Below, piece by piece: positions 1 through 6,259 of a stretch of 9,403 nt of DNA. Under the pieces are notes generated by a model. The model saw only the letters and a list, made by a program, of their open reading frames with translations, made no database searches and was not told where the DNA came from. The stretch is taken from assembly GCA_030616265.1 (NCBI GenBank), contig JAUWXS010000016.1:1-9403 (forward strand), in the 5' to 3' direction. The stretch comes from Dehalococcoidia bacterium (GTDB lineage: Bacteria; Chloroflexota; Dehalococcoidia; Dehalococcoidales; BS750m-G39). How positions within the stretch are numbered: the stretch's first letter is position 1; each line of letters opens with the position of its first letter. The position numbers and the translations under genes are program-made.

Positions 1-658
<658 letters not shown>

Positions 659-671
659 AGTTTGACTCCTT

Positions 672-1226
672 TTATTTAGTTGGCCTTTTCTGCTTTTTAG
701 CCAAGGTCCTGGGCGGCTTTTTCTGCACCGGCAGCGGGCCTTTGCCGCCCCGGGTCATAGCAATACGCCCCGTCCTGGCTATTTCCTTGATGCCGAAGCC
801 ACGGACCAGGTTGAGCAGGGAGTTGATTTTCTCCTCGTCGCCGGTGGCTTCGATAATCACCGAATCGGGGGCGACATCGACTATATTTGCCCGAAAGATA
901 TCCACAATCTGGATAATCTCACTGCGGTTAGCCGAGTTGGCTTTTACCTTGATAAAAGCCAGTTCCCGGGCAACCACGTTGTCCCCGGTGATATCGGAGA
1001 CCTTGACTGTTTCCACCACCTTATCCAGCTGCTTCCTGACCTGTTCCACCATGGTGGCGGCTCCGTTGACGACAAAGGTCATGCGCGACATGTTAGGCAC
1101 TTCACTTTGTCCCACGGCGATGCTTTCAATATTAAAGCCCCGCCTGCGGAAAAGGCTTGCCATTCGGTTGAGCACCCCGGGCTTATCCTTTACCAGGGCG
1201 ACTAGGATATGCTTGGTCGTGGCCAT
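672..1226 (-). CDS. ilvN: Acetolactate synthase small (regulatory) subunit
   Basis: Regulatory partner of IlvB. In this family it activates the catalytic subunit and binds the feedback inhibitor valine. The protein has 184 residues. An N-terminal ACT domain spans about residues 5-79 (HILVALVKDKPGVLNRMASLFRRRG is typical, here only described by its position at 6-30). A C-terminal ALS small-subunit domain spans about 84-158, beginning ELAFIKV. Residues 160-184 form a Lys/Pro-rich tail that I do not expect in compact family members. The ATG at 1226 follows AAGAGGTG with a short spacer, 22 bases after the ilvB stop, consistent with stoichiometric co-expression of the two subunits. Regulation is presumably through the upstream ilv attenuator plus allosteric valine binding; the latter is family knowledge, not visible here. 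Confidence 0.97.
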   Translation of the reverse strand: MATTKHILVALVKDKPGVLNRMASLFRRRGFNIESIAVGQSEVPNMSRMTFVVNGAATMVEQVRKQLDKVVETVKVSDITGDNVVARELAFIKVKANSANRSEIIQIVDIFRANIVDVAPDSVIIEATGDEEKINSLLNLVRGFGIKEIARTGRIAMTRGGKGPLPVQKKPPRTLAKKQKRPTK

Positions 1227-1248
1227 GCTGCACCTCTTTTTCTCGGCT

Positions 1249-2973
1249 TTAGATATTACTCACCGGAAGCTTGGCCGAGTCCTTAACTGCTTTAGCCCCT
1301 TTTCTCGGTTCCTCAAGAACCTCGGCTAAAGCCGCCCCCGGCGGCACCATCGGATAGACATTCTCCTCTGGCTCGACGATAAAATCTATCAGGAAGGGGC
1401 CCGGCTCCGCCATCGCCTTTTGGATAGCCGGCGCCACCTCTTCTCTACGTTTTACCCTTAATCCTGGCAGGCCGTAGGCCTCGGCAATCTTGACGAAGTC
1501 AGGACTGGACAGCGGCGTGGCTACATAGCGCTTCCCGTAGAAAAGCTCCTGCCACTGCCTCACCATTCCCAGGTAGGAGTTGCGGAGAATGGCTATCTTG
1601 ACCGCCACCTTCTCCTGAGCTATGGTGGCTAGCTCCTGTATCGTCATCTGGAAGCTGCCGTCGCCGTCAATACACCAGACAGTGCTGTCGGGGCAGCCCA
1701 CTTTAGCCCCGATAGCCGCCGGCAGGCCGAAGCCCATAGTTCCCAGCCCCCCCGACGAGATAAATGTATTGGGTTTATCATACCAGTAGTGCTGGGCCGC
1801 CCACATCTGGTGCTGCCCCACCCCGGTAACGATAATCGCCTCGCCGTTGGTCACCTCGTATATCTGACGAACCACGTACTGGGGCAGGAGGCTTTGGCCG
1901 CCCCGGATAATCAGTGACGGGTGATCCTTCCGCCACTCATCGAGCTTTCTAACCCAGTCAATATGTTTGGTTTTGTCAACCAGCTTATTTAACTCCTTGA
2001 GGACGAGTTTAGCATCGCCGACAATGGGCATATCCACGTGGACGTTTTTGCCGATCTCAGCCGGGTCAATATCAATATGGATGATGTGGGCGTGGGGGGC
2101 GAAGCCGCTTACCTTAGCCGTGGCCCGGTCATCAAACCTCATGCCGAGGGCAATAATAAGGTCGGCGGCATCAACCGCCAGGTTGGCATAAGCCATACCG
2201 TGCATGCCTATCATCCCGTAGCTCAGCGCGTGAGACTCGGGGAAACAGCTGGTACCCAATAGCGTGGTAACCACCGGCACCTGGGCTTTCTCCACCAACT
2301 CCTTAAGTTCGGCGTAGGCTCCGGATATGATTATCCCCCGACCGGCAATAATAAGCGGTCGCTGGGCCTCGTTTATCAGCTTGGCCGCTTTCTTAATCTG
2401 TGCCGGGTGCCCCTGCAGGGTCGGCTTATATTGGGGCAGGTTAGTCCGGTCCGGGTAGTTGAATTCCGCCTGCTCCTGTTGGACGTCTCTCGGCAGGTCA
2501 ATAAGCACCGGGCCGGGCCGCCCCGTCCCCGCCAGGTAAAAAGCCTCCTTCATTGTCTCGGGGATTGAAGCGGCATCCATGACCAGGTAGTTATGCTTGG
2601 TAATGGGCAGGGTAATGCCGGTGATATCCACCTCCTGGAAGGCGTCCTTGCCGATGAAGGGTCGGGCAACCTGACCGGTTACAGCCACCATCGGTGAAGA
2701 GTCAAGGTGGGCGTTGGCGATGCCGGTTACCAGATTGGTGGCCCCGGGTCCGGAGGTGGCGAAGCATACCCCCACCTTCCCCGTCGCTCTGGCATAGCCG
2801 TCGGCGGCATGGGCGGCACCCTGCTCGTGGCGCACCAGGATATGGCGGAGCTGGGGGTATTGGGGGAGGGCATCATACAAGGGCAGAATAGCTCCGCCCA
2901 GTATGCCAAAAATAACCTCCACCCCTTCCTTTACCAGGCTTTCGCATATCATCTGCGCTCCGGTCATCTTCAT
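1249..2973 (-). CDS. ilvB: Acetolactate synthase large (catalytic) subunit
   Basis: Thiamine-diphosphate enzyme that condenses two pyruvates to 2-acetolactate, or pyruvate and 2-oxobutyrate to 2-aceto-2-hydroxybutyrate, the first committed step of Val/Leu/Ile synthesis. At 574 residues it shows all three ThDP-enzyme domains. The catalytic glutamate is E50 in RHEQGAAHAADGYAR. The GKDAFQEVD segment is at 108-116. The central domain contains GRGI and GMRFDDR (277-283). The cofactor motif GDGSFQM begins at 437, with its Asn at 465 followed by MVRQWQELFYG. The ATG at 2973 follows AAAAAGGA with a 7-base spacer. The usual GYPGG near residue 24 reads GILGG here. The last 25 or so residues are a charged tail after the usual MVPPGAAL end. 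It lies between a possible small ORF (16-base gap) and ilvN. Confidence 0.97.
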   Translation of the reverse strand: MKMTGAQMICESLVKEGVEVIFGILGGAILPLYDALPQYPQLRHILVRHEQGAAHAADGYARATGKVGVCFATSGPGATNLVTGIANAHLDSSPMVAVTGQVARPFIGKDAFQEVDITGITLPITKHNYLVMDAASIPETMKEAFYLAGTGRPGPVLIDLPRDVQQEQAEFNYPDRTNLPQYKPTLQGHPAQIKKAAKLINEAQRPLIIAGRGIIISGAYAELKELVEKAQVPVVTTLLGTSCFPESHALSYGMIGMHGMAYANLAVDAADLIIALGMRFDDRATAKVSGFAPHAHIIHIDIDPAEIGKNVHVDMPIVGDAKLVLKELNKLVDKTKHIDWVRKLDEWRKDHPSLIIRGGQSLLPQYVVRQIYEVTNGEAIIVTGVGQHQMWAAQHYWYDKPNTFISSGGLGTMGFGLPAAIGAKVGCPDSTVWCIDGDGSFQMTIQELATIAQEKVAVKIAILRNSYLGMVRQWQELFYGKRYVATPLSSPDFVKIAEAYGLPGLRVKRREEVAPAIQKAMAEPGPFLIDFIVEPEENVYPMVPPGAALAEVLEEPRKGAKAVKDSAKLPVSNI

Positions 2974-2989
2974 AATAACGTCCTTTTTC

Positions 2990-3115
2990 CTAAGACCTTC
3001 GTTTAGTTTTGTTCCCTCGCTGTTTCACACGGACATTCTCTTTCTTATCAACCACTAGTCCTGCCCCTTTTAATTTCCCCTTTCCTTCTTTGCTCATCCC
3101 GCACGTTTTAGTCAT
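2990..3115 (-). CDS. Possible small basic protein, 41 residues, between ilvD and ilvB
   Basis: I do not recognise this product. An ATG at 3115 opens 41 codons ending in TAG at 2990. The start sits four bases after a strong purine-rich Shine-Dalgarno, AAGGGGG, with a second GGAG just upstream. The peptide begins MTKTCGMSKEGKGK and has 10 Lys, 4 Arg and only 3 acidic residues, so it is strongly basic; no signal peptide or membrane segment is visible. It starts 33 bases after ilvD and stops 16 bases before the ilvB ATG, so the ilvB ribosome binding site begins right after its stop codon, which suggests translational coupling. Against it: the sequence is short, purine-biased and could be an A/G-rich spacer read by chance. 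A nucleic-acid-binding or regulatory role would be pure guesswork. Confidence 0.4.
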   Translation of the reverse strand: MTKTCGMSKEGKGKLKGAGLVVDKKENVRVKQRGNKTKRRS

Positions 3116-3148
3116 CTTTCCCCCTTCTCCCTAGTTTTCAGCGGTTCT

Positions 3149-4813
3149 TTATATAAACACTGCGCCGGTGCTGGCTGAGCTTACCTTCTCGGCATAGCGC
3201 CGCAGATAGCCGCTTTTTACCTTAGGCTCAAACTCGGCTAGCTTCGATAAGCGCTTGTCTATCTCTTTCTCAGAAAGCTCGACATCAAGCCTATGATGGG
3301 CGATATCAATCTTTATTATGTCTCCGTCCTTTAGGGCGGCGATAGGTCCCCGGCTGGCGGCTTCGGGGGAGACATGGCCGATAGCCGCCCCCCGCGTTGC
3401 CCCCGAAAAACGCCCGTCGGTAATCAGGGCGACCTCTTTATCCATACCCATGCCGCTGAGCAGGGCGGTGGGGGTGAGCATCTCCCTCATCCCCGGCCCT
3501 CCCTTGGGCCCTTCGTAGCGGATGACTATCACTTCACCAGGCTTTATTCTCTTACGCCTAATGGCTTTGGTGGCTTCTTCTTCCGAGTCAAAGACCCGGG
3601 CCGCTCCCTGGTGGAACATCATTTCCTCGGCTACGGCTGCCCTCTTGACCACGGCGCCCTCCGGCGCCAGGTTGCCGAAAAGGACGGCAATGCCCCCGAT
3701 AGGCGAATGAGCCTTAGCCACGGGGCGGATAACCTTTTTATCATTGTTCTGGCTGTCGGCGATAACCTCGGCCAGCGCTTTTCCCGACACTGTCTTTGCC
3801 TTTAAGCTTAATAGCTTCTTTAATTCATTCATTACGGCCGATATACCGCCGGCACGGTCTAAGTCCTCGATATGATAGTCGCCGGCGGGCCTTAGTCGGG
3901 AGAGGTGGGGGGTGCGCTGGCTTATCTTGTTTACCATCGCCAGCGGGAAGTCAACCCCGGTCTCGTGGGCTATGGCCATAAGGTGCAGGACGGAGTTGGT
4001 GCTGCCCCCCAGCGCCATATCGACGGCAAAGGCGTTATGAATAGCCTCTTTGGTTACAATATCCCGTGGGCGAATGTTATCAGCCAGCAGCTTCATCAGC
4101 TGCTGCCCCGCTTTATGAGCTAATTGTAGCCGCCGGGCGTCAACCGCGGGGATGGTGCCGTTGCCGGCCAGCCCCATTCCCAGGGCTTCGGTCAGGCAGT
4201 TCATGGTATTGGCGGTGAACATCCCCGAGCAGCTGCCGCAGCCGGGGCAGGCAAGCTCCTCCAGCTCCTCCAGCTCCTCTCTTTTCATCTTGCCCGCCGC
4301 CACCTGGCCCACGGCCTCAAAGACGGTGTTAACGTCAACCCTTTCTTCTTTGCCGTTGACTTCACGGCGCCCGGCCAGCATGGGACCCCCGCTGATGAAG
4401 ATAGCTGGCAGGTTCAATCTTACCGCCGCCATCAGCATCCCGGGGGTTATCTTGTCGCAGTTGGGAATAAAAACCAGGGCGTCGAAGGCGTGAGCCTCAG
4501 CCATTGTCTCCGCCGAGTCGGCGATTAGCTCCCGGCTGGGCAGACTGTATTTCATGCCCGGGTGGTTCATGGCGATGCCGTCGCAGACGGCAATAGTATT
4601 CACCTCAAAGGGGATGCCTCCCCCGCTCCACACCCCGGCTTTTACCGCCTGGGCAATCTGGGGCAGGTGGATATGCCCGGGGACAATCTCGTTAAAGCTG
4701 TTGACAATACCGATAAGTGGCTTATCAATGTCGACCCGTCTCCAACCCAGGGCGTGCAGCAGGGCGCGGTGCCCAGCACGCTCTATACCTCGTTTGACGG
4801 TATCGCTTTTCAT
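3149..4813 (-). CDS. ilvD: Dihydroxy-acid dehydratase
   Basis: Iron-sulfur enzyme that dehydrates 2,3-dihydroxy-isovalerate and 2,3-dihydroxy-3-methylvalerate to the 2-oxo acids preceding Val/Leu and Ile. Its 554 residues match the family length. Visible motifs are NCDKITPGM at 118-126 (cluster ligand C119), ACPGCGSCSGMFTANTMNC at 188-206 (ligand C192), ALGGSTNS at 267-274, TDGRFSG at 465-471 and GHVSPEAA at 479-486. At the position where many [2Fe-2S] family members carry a third Cys, this protein reads PGHIHL (45-50) as in the E. coli enzyme, which suggests the oxygen-labile [4Fe-4S] type (inference). The ATG at 4813 follows GAAGG by seven bases. It is the first full gene behind the leader peptide and attenuator, so the attenuator probably controls the whole operon. 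Confidence 0.97.
   Translation of the reverse strand: MKSDTVKRGIERAGHRALLHALGWRRVDIDKPLIGIVNSFNEIVPGHIHLPQIAQAVKAGVWSGGGIPFEVNTIAVCDGIAMNHPGMKYSLPSRELIADSAETMAEAHAFDALVFIPNCDKITPGMLMAAVRLNLPAIFISGGPMLAGRREVNGKEERVDVNTVFEAVGQVAAGKMKREELEELEELACPGCGSCSGMFTANTMNCLTEALGMGLAGNGTIPAVDARRLQLAHKAGQQLMKLLADNIRPRDIVTKEAIHNAFAVDMALGGSTNSVLHLMAIAHETGVDFPLAMVNKISQRTPHLSRLRPAGDYHIEDLDRAGGISAVMNELKKLLSLKAKTVSGKALAEVIADSQNNDKKVIRPVAKAHSPIGGIAVLFGNLAPEGAVVKRAAVAEEMMFHQGAARVFDSEEEATKAIRRKRIKPGEVIVIRYEGPKGGPGMREMLTPTALLSGMGMDKEVALITDGRFSGATRGAAIGHVSPEAASRGPIAALKDGDIIKIDIAHHRLDVELSEKEIDKRLSKLAEFEPKVKSGYLRRYAEKVSSASTGAVFI
4255..4279. repeat. 9-bp short tandem repeat inside ilvD
   Basis: The unit GCTCCTCCA occurs about 2.8 times on the plus strand. 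On the coding strand it encodes the Glu-Glu-Leu repeats at IlvD residues 179-187, just before the cluster-binding CPGCGSC. The period is a multiple of three, so gain or loss of a unit would keep the frame. Related dehydratases often have an EELEELE-like stretch here, so this is probably ordinary helix sequence that happens to be repetitive. Confidence 0.5.
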
Positions 4814-4847
4814 TTTGTCGCCTTCGCTAGCCGATATTTTCGTTTAT

Positions 4848-4873
4848 AAAAAAAGCCGTCCCGTGGGGACGGC
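4848..4873 (-). terminator. Attenuator terminator in the ilv leader
   Basis: On the minus strand an 8-bp perfect GC-rich stem, GCCGTCCC with GGGACGGC and a CAC loop (4855-4873), is followed immediately by seven U residues (4854-4848). This is a textbook intrinsic terminator, lying 34 bases after the leader-peptide stop and 34 bases before the ilvD ATG. Its place inside the 5' leader of a biosynthetic operon marks it as an attenuator. It could also stop transcripts arriving from rpiB, for which I see no other terminator. Confidence 0.85.
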
Positions 4874-4924
4874 CCCTAATCCTGTGGAGACGACCCACTG
4901 GTCGAATTATGTGTATGTAACCAG
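4863..4924 (-). promoter_or_regulatory. Candidate alternative leader hairpins (1:2 and antiterminator 2:3)
   Basis: Pairings found by eye on the minus strand. First, CUGGUU at 4924-4919, which is the Leu10-Val11 codons of the leader peptide, can pair with GACCAG at 4903-4898. Second, CGACC and GGUCG can form a small hairpin at 4904-4891. Third, GUGGG (4898-4894) can pair with CCCAC (4867-4863), and CUCC (4889-4886) with GGGG (4876-4873), giving a two-part antiterminator that uses up the 5' arm of the terminator. This fits the classical scheme in which a ribosome stalled at the control codons covers segment 1 and frees segment 2. No energies were computed. Confidence 0.5.
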
Positions 4925-4951
4925 AATCAGAATAGCAAGGTTTATATTCAT
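4907..4951 (-). CDS. ilv operon leader peptide (Ile/Leu/Val-rich)
   Basis: A 14-codon reading frame, MNINLAILILVTYT then TAA, lies between the ilv promoter and the attenuator terminator. Seven of 14 residues are Ile, Leu or Val, including an unbroken Ile-Leu-Ile-Leu-Val run at residues 7-11, as in the regulatory leader peptides of enterobacterial ilv operons. Its likely role is to sense charged branched-chain tRNAs: stalling at these codons would favour antitermination and expression of ilvD and the genes behind it. No Shine-Dalgarno is visible. The predicted transcription start lies about three bases upstream of the ATG, so translation may be leaderless. An in-frame ATG at 4960 would give a 17-residue form, but it lies upstream of the predicted transcript start. 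Confidence 0.8.
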   Translation of the reverse strand: MNINLAILILVTYT

Positions 4952-4960
4952 CGTGCTCAT

Positions 4961-4990
4961 AAAGTAGCATAATTTCCATACTATTGTCAA
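4961..4990 (-). promoter_or_regulatory. ilv operon promoter
   Basis: A perfect -35 hexamer TTGACA (4990-4985), an 18-base spacer and TACTTT (4966-4961) preceded by TG-C, giving an extended -10. The predicted start is near A4954, just ahead of the leader-peptide ATG. The promoter begins two bases after the rpiB stop codon. Confidence 0.7.
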
Positions 4991-4992
4991 GG

Positions 4993-5445
4993 CTAGCCTA
5001 TCTGGCCAGCTTCTATAGCCCTTATCTTATCCAGCCTTCGCTGGTGCCTGCCGCCCTCAAACTGGCCGCTGAGAAAGGCATTGACGATTTCGGCTACCGG
5101 TTCCTGCACCTGTTCTTTGCCCGCCCCCAGGCACAGTATGTTGGCGTCCTGGTGCTGGCGGGTTCGCTGGGCGTTGAATGAGGTATAGCAAAGGGCGGCT
5201 CTGATGCCGTTGACCTTGTTGGCGGCAATGCTCATGCCGATGCCGTTGTTGCATATCAAAATACCACGCTCAAAATCGCCCCCGGCGACCGCCTCAGCCA
5301 CTTTCTGGGCATAATCGGGGTAATCCACCGAGTCGGTGGTGTAACAGCCGAAGTCCTCATAGCTATGTCCGCTATCGGTGAGTAATTTCATGATAGTTTT
5401 CTTAAGCTCTACTCCCCAGTGGTCGTTGCCAATGGCAATACGCAT
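4993..5445 (-). CDS. rpiB: Ribose-5-phosphate isomerase B
   Basis: Interconverts ribose 5-phosphate and ribulose 5-phosphate in the non-oxidative pentose phosphate pathway; cytosolic. The 150-residue protein aligns along its length with the RpiB/LacAB family: MRIAIGNDHWG at the start (D8, H9), the catalytic cysteine C65 in ILICNNGIGMSIAANK, the active-site histidine H98 in RQHQDANIL, and the phosphate-binding GGRHQRR at 131-137. The usual CGTG around the cysteine is CNNG here, so the Thr that lines the active site is Asn. The ATG at 5445 follows GGGAGG by nine bases. That site lies within the last codons of tsaC and the genes are four bases apart, so translation is probably coupled. Pairing of tsaC and rpiB is also seen in Firmicutes. 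Confidence 0.94.
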   Translation of the reverse strand: MRIAIGNDHWGVELKKTIMKLLTDSGHSYEDFGCYTTDSVDYPDYAQKVAEAVAGGDFERGILICNNGIGMSIAANKVNGIRAALCYTSFNAQRTRQHQDANILCLGAGKEQVQEPVAEIVNAFLSGQFEGGRHQRRLDKIRAIEAGQIG

Positions 5446-5449
5446 CGCT

Positions 5450-6094
5450 TTAGCCTCCCTCTTTGATGGTAATGTCGGGGCAAATCTGCCTCAGTTCTTC
5501 TCGTGATATAGCGCCTTCCCGCAAAATGACGGGGGTCTCCCCGGTCAGGTCAACGATGGTGGACTCTTTGCCCCCCGGGCACCTTCCGCCGTCGATAATC
5601 AGGTCTACCTTATCGCCCAGTTGAGCCTGAGCCTCTTCGGTGGTCAGGGCGCTGGGCTGGCCGCTTAAGTTAGCGCTGGTGCCGACGACGGGTGTCCCCA
5701 CCCCCCGCACCAGAGCGGTGGGGATGGGGTGGGCGGGGATGCGGACGGCGACGGTTTTATTATTGCCGGTGACGATATCAGACACAGATTCAGACTTAAA
5801 CAGCACCAGTGTCAGGGCACCGGGCAAAAATTTGTCGGCTAAGAGGCGGGCAGGCGGGGGCACTGAGCGGGCGACCTCGTCTATCTGGGAGACGTTAGCT
5901 AAGAGTAAAGGAAGTGCCATATCGCGGGGGCGTTCTTTTATCCGGTAAACCCGCTCCACGGCAGAGCTTATGCCGATGCTGGCGCCCAGACCGTAGACGG
6001 TATCGGTGGGAAAGACGACTACCCCTCCCTGTTTAAGGATAGAAACGCCTTTTTCGACCTGCTCCCGGACGGATGAAGAAAGCTTAATGCCCAT
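5450..6094 (-). CDS. tsaC: Threonylcarbamoyl-AMP synthase, YrdC/Sua5 family
   Basis: Makes threonylcarbamoyl-AMP from Thr, bicarbonate and ATP, the first step in forming t6A37 on tRNAs that read ANN codons. The 214-residue protein is a single YrdC domain without the C-terminal Sua5 domain, so the short TsaC type. Motifs: FPTDTVYGLG at 28-37, KERP at 53-56 followed by PLLL, LPGALT at 90-95, VRIPAHP at 117-123, GTSANLSGQP at 138-147, STIVDLT at 178-184 and REGAI at 192-196. The ATG at 6094 follows AGGAAGAGG and lies some 20 bases after a candidate extended -10 promoter. It is the first gene of a two-gene unit with rpiB and is divergent from guaA. The symbol could equally be sua5 or ywlC; the function is secure. 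Confidence 0.93.
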   Translation of the reverse strand: MGIKLSSSVREQVEKGVSILKQGGVVVFPTDTVYGLGASIGISSAVERVYRIKERPRDMALPLLLANVSQIDEVARSVPPPARLLADKFLPGALTLVLFKSESVSDIVTGNNKTVAVRIPAHPIPTALVRGVGTPVVGTSANLSGQPSALTTEEAQAQLGDKVDLIIDGGRCPGGKESTIVDLTGETPVILREGAISREELRQICPDITIKEGG

Positions 6095-6115
6095 TGCCGC
6101 CTCTTCCTGACTGAC

Positions 6116-6144
6116 AGTATAGCATAGTGTCAGGCTAGACCCAA
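6116..6144 (-). promoter_or_regulatory. Candidate promoter for tsaC-rpiB
   Basis: TATACT at 6121-6116 (five of six matches) preceded by TG-C, giving an extended -10, with a weak -35 TTGGGT at 6144-6139 and a 17-base spacer. The predicted start near 6109 leaves about 15 bases of leader carrying the AGGAAGAGG ribosome binding site. Confidence 0.55.
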
Positions 6145-6169
6145 AAAGAGAGGTGGTGGTGGGGATATA

Positions 6170-6191
6170 AATGCGGTAATAATGCGGAAAT
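6170..6191. repeat. Tandem 11-bp direct repeat in the divergent tsaC/guaA region
   Basis: AATGCGGTAAT (6170-6180) is followed directly by AATGCGGAAAT (6181-6191), identical at 10 of 11 positions. The 11-bp period puts both copies on the same DNA face. It lies between the tsaC and guaA promoters, where an operator would be expected. No regulator is recognised. Confidence 0.5.
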
Positions 6192-6218
6192 TAAAAAGTT
6201 TTTTGGGCGGATAAACAC

Positions 6219-6247
6219 TTGAACAAAAGCAGTCACAGTGGTAATCT
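6219..6247 (+). promoter_or_regulatory. Weak candidate promoter for guaA
   Basis: TTGAAC (6219-6224), a 17-base spacer and TAATCT (6242-6247). The matches are four and three of six, so this is tentative. A start near 6254 would leave only about six bases before the guaA ATG, consistent with the absence of any Shine-Dalgarno there. Confidence 0.35.
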
Positions 6248-6259
6248 GTATTCAATAAA

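Noticed and set aside
742..1329. 195-codon open frame on the plus strand
   Set aside because: Opposite ilvN and the end of ilvB; low-complexity Ser/Thr/Leu product typical of antisense reading of GC-rich genes.
2974..3148. Second promoter or attenuator before ilvB
   Set aside because: No -35/-10 pair and no hairpin with a U-tract on the minus strand; the region is better explained as an operon spacer with a possible small ORF.
4814..4984. T-box or known riboswitch before ilvD
   Set aside because: No T-box core (TGGNACCGCG-like) and no other known aptamer is visible; the leader peptide plus terminator explains the region better.
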